Assembly: GCA_963557785.1 (NCBI GenBank)
Contig: CAUWBF010000009.1
Coordinates: 1-64,000 of the forward strand
Reading direction: 5' to 3'
Source: Merdicola sp963557785
GTDB taxonomy: Bacteria > Bacillota > Clostridia > TANB77 > CAG-508
DNA length: 64,000 nucleotides
The translations under genes were made by a program, and so were the position numbers. Positions 59,656-64,000 of the stretch are shown piece after piece. How positions within the stretch are numbered: position 1 is the stretch's first letter; every line of letters starts with the position of its first letter. The notes beneath the pieces were generated by a model that was not told the DNA's origin, ran no database searches, and saw nothing but the letters and a program-made list of their open reading frames with translations.

Positions 59656-59695
59656 TTTTTATTATTTTGTAGTTATTCACAATTGATTTTCATGA

Positions 59696-59804
59696 CAAAA
59701 TTACATAGTTATTTTTGTTCCAAAGGAATTAAGACTACGGAAAAACCATTTTTGAAGCAATAATTTTTTTTTGGTTCTATTTTAACTATATAATGAAACC
59801 AAAA
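59696..59804. promoter_or_regulatory. tra operon promoter and TTTTGGTT inverted repeat
   Basis: TAATTTTG (59696-59703, minus) is the -7 box, with a TTTG at 59721-59724, 17 nt away. TTTTGGTTCTATTTTA (59769-59784) and AACCAAAA (59797-59804) make an inverted repeat. The repeat begins 66 bp from the end of the -7 box, the same spacing as at the promoter of the 34728 operon. Confidence 0.55.
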
Positions 59805-59884
59805 TGCTGCTAATCAAGTATATAGATTCTGGTTAGATGAAGGGTTGACTAAGAGAATATATGGTATTTTACAGGGTGGAAGAC

Positions 59885-60898
59885 TTAACTTCGTTTTATC
59901 CCAAATTCTTCGCGTAACATTTTCATAAGGGCATTTTGAGCATGGTCTCTGGTTTTATCACCGGTGAATATTTGGTCATCATAGAAGCAGCAGCGGTCAT
60001 AAACTTCCTTTAGCTTGCCGGTTTCAACAATCTTATCAACGGCTAATTGGGCCGCATTGTCTACCGGATAGCCCATTGCATTAAACACCCATCTGTACAC
60101 ATAGGTATATTGCGAGAATTGGTCTCCTTTTTCCTGTCGTGGATGAAGGGTGTTGATGGTAAAAAACAATTGTATCAGCTTTCGGTTTTCTGCCTTTTAT
60201 GGGATTCTTGCAAATGAGTTTGTAGTCAAACCATATTTCGGATTCGCTTTCTTTAATTCTCTGCTGACTGGGACGAAGAATTTTTTGGTCTATCTGAGAG
60301 TTCGAATAGACTTCTGAAATACCCAAGTCTGTTCTAAACTGTTCAATAGGATAATAATATTCTCTTCGAGCATGTTGGCTGCAAATAATTTTATATATCC
60401 TCTTGGTGTAATTGCCTCTTAAACTCAATGCTATGGATTTTGAAAACCGCGTGCCGCCTACACCGACTCCATAATAAATCAAAAATGGTATGGCCCAGGG
60501 ATTGATGTTGATAGTTATTTTATTCGTGTTCTTTATATCATGTATGGTTGTAATGACAACGCCTGTTGTCTCTCTATTGTCTGATGAATGCGAGGATGAA
60601 GCCATCTGAATGAAAATAGTTTCTTGGTTAAGTCCAGAGCTTCTTTATATACTTTCTTTTTATTGTTTTTACCTCCTGCTTCATCACAAGATATAGTAAC
60701 ATAGGGTTGATTAAACAAATCTCGCGGCAATTCTTGCTCACGGCTCATGTGCTTTTGGATATTGTCGCCAATCAAAGTTAGAAGATTTTCTTGCCAGTCT
60801 GTCACATTGTATTGCCCAAAAGTTACATTATTGGGCTGTATCAGCATGATTTCTTCTTTGGAAGGAGGATTGAAGTTTAGGGAATCGTGATTTGTCAT
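59885..60898 (-). pseudogene. Rep_3-type replication initiator, frame broken twice
   Basis: Three consecutive open frames (60533-60898, 60081-60605 and 59885-60169) together make one protein of 337 residues: an N-terminal region (KVYKEALDLTKKLFSFR), a middle with VVITTIHDIKNTNKITININ and then GVGGTRFSKSIALSLRG, and a C-terminal winged helix (NYTKRIYKIIC, then IEQFRTDLGISEVY), as in RepB/Rep_3 initiators. The first and last frames are the same, so a -1 and a +1 indel compensate. One T appears missing at the TTTT near 60615-60625 and one is extra in the T6 run near 60160-60165. Iterons lie upstream. Probably sequencing indels or true inactivation. Confidence 0.7.
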
Positions 60899-61080
60899 GA
60901 TTGAAAAAGATTTAGTGATGTGATTTCAATGAACTAAGAATGGGATTCAGCAAAGTTTTAGGGAAGGTGGAAATGAGTGCAGACTTGATAAGTCTATGTT
61001 TTAGATATAAGTGATTGATATGCAAATATATATATTAAAAATAACATGGAAAAATAATAATCATTTTTTATTGGTATGAT

Positions 61081-61158
61081 TAGTATTTTGGGTTCTTTAG
61101 GTAAGGCTGAATTTAGTATTTTGGGTATCTTTTGGTCTTGGATTTTAGTATTTTGGGT
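61081..61158. other. Three iteron-like repeats, candidate origin of replication
   Basis: TAGTATTTTGGGT occurs at 61081-61093, 61114-61126 and 61146-61158, spaced 33 and 32 bp apart, close to three helical turns. They lie about 180 bp upstream of the rep start in a very AT-rich region. This is the classic arrangement of Rep-binding iterons. A -7 box TATATTTG for rep lies near 61022-61029 on the minus strand. Confidence 0.7.
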
Positions 61159-61375
61159 ATTTTCCCTCGTATTTTTTTGACTTGAAATGCTTGATAATCA
61201 GTCGATATTTTGTTAATAAATCTAATCTTACAAGAATCTCTACAAAGACTATCTCTACAAGAAAGGCAAAAGTGGTTTTTATTTAATGATTTATGAGGGA
61301 ATAAATAAAAAAGGGAAATAAAAAATGCTACGCATTAGCCTTCCTTCGTCAATGCTTTAGCTTAGATATAAATAT

Positions 61376-61413
61376 AAGAACCTACCTACATAAATGTGGG
61401 TAGGTAGGTTCTT
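61376..61413. terminator. Perfect 14-bp stem-loop in the origin gap
   Basis: AAGAACCTACCTAC (61376-61389) and GTAGGTAGGTTCTT (61400-61413) form a perfect stem with a 10-nt loop (ATAAATGTGG) that can extend the pairing through ACAT/ATGT. No T run follows on either strand. It may be a transcript boundary or part of the replication or transfer machinery. Confidence 0.45.
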
Positions 61414-61445
61414 GTGAATTACCGCTAAACTAAAGATTTAGTGGC
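61414..61445. repeat. Partial copy of the antitoxin-operator palindrome
   Basis: GTGAATTACCGCTAAACTAA... matches the reverse complement of 14158-14196 at about 27 of the first 30 positions and retains the hairpin CCGCTAAA/TTTAGTGG. It may be a binding site for an antitoxin from the 14-kb cluster. Confidence 0.45.
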
Positions 61446-61469
61446 TTCGGAGATTTTTCCTGCTTCTTC

Positions 61470-61497
61470 CTGCCACGGCTTTTTAGGACACAAGGTC
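61470..61497 (-). repeat. 28-nt element, copy 2, inverted relative to 36680
   Basis: This is the reverse complement of the element at 36680-36707, with 27 of 28 positions identical. The sequence lies just downstream of the truncated fimbrillin-like gene on the minus strand. The two copies face each other across 25 kb that contains the tra operon and rep. Confidence 0.5.
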
Positions 61498-61551
61498 GGT
61501 CATCCACAAGAGGATAGTCCAATGATTTTGATGTCGTATGTACTATTGAAG

Positions 61552-61740
61552 TCATGCTACGGAGTTCGTTTCCGTACCACGACTCAATGCGCCCTGTTGC
61601 GTCACGTTGAACGCAATCGCGTTCTCGGGGAGAGTGTTGGTGCCGTCCAACAACTCGTCACTTGAACAGCTGCTAAAGCTGCCACTCATTGTTGCTGCAG
61701 CTAACATAGCCATGCAGCTCAGGCGAAATTTACTTTTCAT
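61552..61740 (-). pseudogene. Truncated fimbrillin-type lipoprotein, 62 aa
   Basis: The 62 codons read as a lipoprotein signal (MKSKFRLSCMAMLAAATMSG, lipobox SFSSC) followed by FNVTQQGALSRGTETNS, the beginning of Bacteroidales FimB/Mfa-like fimbrillins, where this RG motif is a processing site. The gene then stops after RGTETNSVA, and no continuation is seen. Its ATG overlaps the stop of the 67-aa gene. Probably a recombination scar left by a larger fimbrial gene. Confidence 0.6.
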
Positions 61741-61940
61741 TTTGTTGTAATTTTAATTGTTGATGTTTGATTGAATTTAAATAAATCTTCCTTGCCGAAG
61801 AAGACATCCTTGTCTTCTGTTTCGGCGGAAATGACAATACCGATAAAGGGGTTGTCCTCAACCTCTATGACTGTTCCTGTTATCCAGCCTTCCATCCGGG
61901 TCAGGTCTGGAGAAATCAAAACCTTGTCTCCTATTTTCAT
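61737..61940 (-). CDS. Small SH3/KOW-like protein, 67 aa
   Basis: The pattern MKIGDKVLISPDLTRMEGWI, then GTVIEVEDNPFIGIVIS suggests a small beta-barrel of the SH3/KOW type that ends in a Lys-rich tail. The small size, cytoplasmic character and coupling to the following gene (ATGA overlap) suggest it is real. Its function is not known. Confidence 0.45.
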   Translation of the reverse strand: MKIGDKVLISPDLTRMEGWITGTVIEVEDNPFIGIVISAETEDKDVFFGKEDLFKFNQTSTIKITTK

Positions 61941-62040
61941 GATTGGTGTATTTTATTCGACCTTTTTCAAGTCTATTGTTACAATATATTTTTCGTTTGC
62001 GCTATTTAGGTGTTGTTTAAAATTAAAGGTCCTGAAAAAG

Positions 62041-62067
62041 TATGTGGTGGAAAAATTCCACCACATA
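62041..62067 (-). terminator. Perfect 12-bp hairpin after the LRR lipoprotein gene
   Basis: TATGTGGTGGAA (62041-62052) and TTCCACCACATA (62056-62067) form a perfect stem around AAA. A short T-rich stretch (ACTTTTTC) follows on the minus strand. It lies about 45 nt beyond the stop of the LRR lipoprotein gene. Confidence 0.6.
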
Positions 62068-62112
62068 GGAGACCTTATAATTCTTTATTGCTTATAAGTA
62101 CAAATTGAAGAT

Positions 62113-63042
62113 TTAATCTTGAAATTTCTGCCAAACAGAAGGCATATTTGCATAGTCCGTCAGACCGGTGCAATATTCGAATACCCCGAAATGCAATCCG
62201 GGTTCTTCAAAGAGTTCAGGATAGAGTTCTCGTTCGTACAGATGTACTTTTTTCCCCTCTACTACCGTATAAGGTGATTCTCCTTTCAATGATGTACAGT
62301 TGGAAAAAAGGCCTGAAAATACTTCTATCTTACGGTTGTTGTCAAAGAGACTGGCCGGAATAGAGGTTATGAAACTGCAATCGGAAAAGGCATAACTGAA
62401 ATCGGTGACGTTCGGGTTGTGAGCAAAAAGAGCAGAGGGTATTGAAACTAACCTTTTGCATGCAGCAAAGCTACTTGAAAAATCAGTAACTGCCGGGCAG
62501 TTTGCAAACAATTTCTCTGGGATGGACTCTAATTTACGGCAATTGTAAAACAGCCATGCAAAGTTCTCTGCTGCTTGATTGTTTGCAAACAAATCTTCCG
62601 GAATGGCAGTCAGAGCTGTACAACGAAGGAAGGCTCCTGAAAAACTAGTGGCATTGGGATGGTTTGCAAAGAGATTGGCAGGAACACTCGTTAACTTGGT
62701 ACAGCCTAAGAATACATCCGAGAAATCCGTAATACCTTCTTTGAAGGTGATGTAAATCTTGGGGTCTTTGAGTTCCGGCACAGTGATTACTCCACTTTCA
62801 TTACCGGTAATAAGTTCCTTTCCATCGGCAATGATGGATTTGCAGTACTCGGCCTTGTTAATCAGTTGCACATTGGCTCCTGGCATATAGGAAAGATTGT
62901 CGTAGTGGGGAACTTCCGGCTTTTCTTCTGGGGGATATTCACTCATAATGTCATCATCTTCACTTGAACAGCTGCTAAAGCTCAAAACGAATGTCATCAG
63001 CGTAAAAATGGCCATAAAGCCAACATTGATATATTTTTTCAT
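62113..63042 (-). CDS. Leucine-rich-repeat lipoprotein, 309 aa
   Basis: The real start is the ATG at 63042 (MKKYINVGFMAIFTLMTFVL), with the lipobox SFSSC at about residue 25. After an acidic spacer, residues 45-100 are nearly identical to the LRR protein at 38590, and five 27-residue repeats (for example CTALTAIPEDLFANNQAAEN) follow, capped by the end LTDYANMPSVW. This is the BspA/DUF285 repeat style, used for surface binding. It would be lipid-anchored and probably surface-exposed. It shares a 97-nt identical run with the plus-strand paralogue. Confidence 0.8.
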   Translation of the reverse strand: MKKYINVGFMAIFTLMTFVLSFSSCSSEDDDIMSEYPPEEKPEVPHYDNLSYMPGANVQLINKAEYCKSIIADGKELITGNESGVITVPELKDPKIYITFKEGITDFSDVFLGCTKLTSVPANLFANHPNATSFSGAFLRCTALTAIPEDLFANNQAAENFAWLFYNCRKLESIPEKLFANCPAVTDFSSSFAACKRLVSIPSALFAHNPNVTDFSYAFSDCSFITSIPASLFDNNRKIEVFSGLFSNCTSLKGESPYTVVEGKKVHLYERELYPELFEEPGLHFGVFEYCTGLTDYANMPSVWQKFQD

Positions 63043-63121
63043 AATTGGTTTTTTAAAGGTGCCCACCTCAAAGGTTTTTGTATTGCATGTCTTTAAAAGT
63101 GGACACCAAGTTTGTTTTTTG

Positions 63122-63469
63122 TTAAAATAATTCTTTTGCGTTCTTCTTTTGATTTTCAAAAACCTCACCATGCTTTTGCTCATAGAGGTCTATGGCCTTC
63201 TCGAAAGCTGCTGATACAATGTCTTTAATAGGCAAGCCTTCTCTCTTGGCGATGATTCTTATTTTTTTTAACAACTCGGAAGAAACGATGGTGCAAAAGC
63301 GTTCTTCACTCTTTGCACGCTCTTTTTCTTTTTGCTTCTCTCTGGCTGTGCCTTGTTCAACAGATTTTTTTATTACAGGAGGTTCCGGTTGCGGAGGTGT
63401 CTCTTGTTTTTCTGTAGGTTCATTTTTCGTCAAGCCTGAGAATAAAGCATCTAAGCTTGTATTGTTCAT
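63122..63469 (-). CDS. Ribbon-helix-helix-like partition partner of ParA, 115 aa
   Basis: The first half is a charged, proline- and glutamate-rich linker (TEKQETPPQPEPPV). Residues 55-105 (CTIVSSELLKKIRIIAKREG, then LPIKDIVSAAFEKAIDLYEQ) have the strand-helix-helix pattern of RHH or DUF3408-type proteins that pair with ParA on Bacteroides elements. It would bind the centromere-like site and couple it to ParA. It starts 18 nt after the parA stop. Confidence 0.65.
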   Translation of the reverse strand: MNNTSLDALFSGLTKNEPTEKQETPPQPEPPVIKKSVEQGTAREKQKEKERAKSEERFCTIVSSELLKKIRIIAKREGLPIKDIVSAAFEKAIDLYEQKHGEVFENQKKNAKELF

Positions 63470-63487
63470 GCTTTTTTCTTATTAGGG

Positions 63488-64000
63488 TTATTGTATGTGA
63501 GCTAAAAACTCGTCCGTAAAAGCTGCATAGTCTTTAGCTCCATTGCTATTCTTATCATAGTCAAGAATGTCTTGTCGTTCCAATGGGGCTTCGGCCAAGC
63601 GTACATTCTTGCGAATTTTTGTTTGGAATACAGTATCACCAACTGCTTCGCGTAATTTGGCTTCAATACCGCGTGAAAGATTGCTTGTTTCCCAACGAGT
63701 AATGAGAATGCCGGAAATGTGAGCCTTCGGGTTCAGCCTTGTACTAACCATATTGATGAAATCATTAATCATCGTTAAACCTTTAAAGGGTAACACTTCT
63801 GAGATAAGAGGAATAACAATATCTGTTGATGCGGTAAACGCATTCAGTGTCATAAGCCCTAAAGATGGGGGGCAGTCGAGGAATACGAAGTCGTATTTTT
63901 CCTCTACCTTTGCTTTTTGTAGGACATCTGATAGGATTCTTTCTCTTGCTATCGCTGTGGAAAGTTCCACATCAACCATTGCCAAGGTCAAAGAAGCAGG
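63488..64000 (-). CDS. parA: ParA partition ATPase, cut by window edge
   Basis: 171 C-terminal residues are seen. FVFLDCPPSLGLMTLNA is the ParA Walker-B/switch II stretch, followed by DIVIPLISEVLPFKGLTMIN and RKNVRLAEAPLERQDILDYD, as in Soj/ParA proteins. The N-terminal Walker A lies beyond the window. ParA moves plasmid copies along the nucleoid with its DNA-binding partner, encoded by the next gene. In CTnDOT-like elements a ParA is also named TraA. Confidence 0.85.
   Translation of the reverse strand, partial: PASLTLAMVDVELSTAIARERILSDVLQKAKVEEKYDFVFLDCPPSLGLMTLNAFTASTDIVIPLISEVLPFKGLTMINDFINMVSTRLNPKAHISGILITRWETSNLSRGIEAKLREAVGDTVFQTKIRKNVRLAEAPLERQDILDYDKNSNGAKDYAAFTDEFLAHIQ

Noticed and set aside
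60899..61550. Integrase or attachment site in the origin gap
   Set aside because: No tyrosine or serine integrase is encoded nearby and no paired core repeats at element ends can be seen in this window.

Overview
The window reads as most of a large conjugative plasmid (or a plasmid-like integrative element) from a Bacteroidales host such as Bacteroides, Phocaeicola or Parabacteroides. Three things point there. The DNA is AT-rich. Many genes are preceded by the Bacteroidetes -7 box TAnnTTTG, often with TTTG about 20 nt upstream. The transfer genes follow the CTnDOT-type Bacteroidetes tra order (DUF4134, DUF4133, VirB4-like TraG, TraJ, TraK, TraL-like, TraM, TraN, TraO). No integrase is seen. 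A Rep_3-like initiator next to iteron-like repeats, and ParA with a ribbon-helix-helix partner at the right edge, favour a plasmid. Both ends are cut by the window: a phage-type repressor on the left and parA on the right.

Layout. 1-6.2 kb (minus): small phage-like cargo, including a truncated repressor, an ASCH-type protein, an XRE regulator, a DEDDh exonuclease and a resolvase-like protein that lacks the catalytic serine. 6.4-13.7 kb (plus): a mobilization block with a lipoprotein, a winged-helix protein, a strong oriT candidate, two MobV relaxases sharing an identical 317-bp stretch, and a zinc-binding protein with an SSB-like tail. 13.9-15.6 kb (minus): three orphan Phd/YefM antitoxins plus an antitoxin whose RelE-like toxin was cut by a TnpB remnant. 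15.8-34.7 kb (minus): one operon-like run of about 17 genes carrying ArdC, a degenerate ArdC paralogue with a MutS-domain-I-like tail, an SSB-like protein, a two-domain wall hydrolase, a TOPRIM primase-like protein, a TraE-like paralogue, an OmpA-like barrel and several secreted proteins of unknown role. 34.9-42.3 kb (plus): two wall hydrolases, a leucine-rich-repeat protein and left-handed beta-helix proteins, one fused to a helix-turn-helix. 42.4-59.7 kb (minus): the coupling protein and the tra operon. 59.9-61.5 kb: rep (disrupted in this sequence) and the origin. 61.5-64 kb: a truncated fimbrillin-like gene, an LRR lipoprotein, an RHH protein and ParA.

How it fits together. A MobV relaxase would nick the oriT candidate at 9.5 kb. 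The VirD4-like coupling protein (43.2-45.4 kb) would deliver DNA to the envelope complex built from the tra operon. The wall hydrolases (20.5, 34.9 and 35.7 kb) would open peptidoglycan. ArdC, SSB-like and primase-like proteins would protect and convert incoming single strands. The two big minus-strand operons (from 34.7 and 59.7 kb) each carry a TTTTGGTT...AACCAAAA inverted repeat at the same distance from the -7 box, and related motifs lie at 6.27 and 37.09 kb, which suggests a common regulator.

Caution. Several genes (2.0, 26.4, 60.2 and 60.6 kb) are broken by single-base differences, mostly in homopolymers. These may be sequencing errors, real decay or, at 26.4 kb, programmed frameshifting. 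All family names come from reading the translations by eye; no database search was run.
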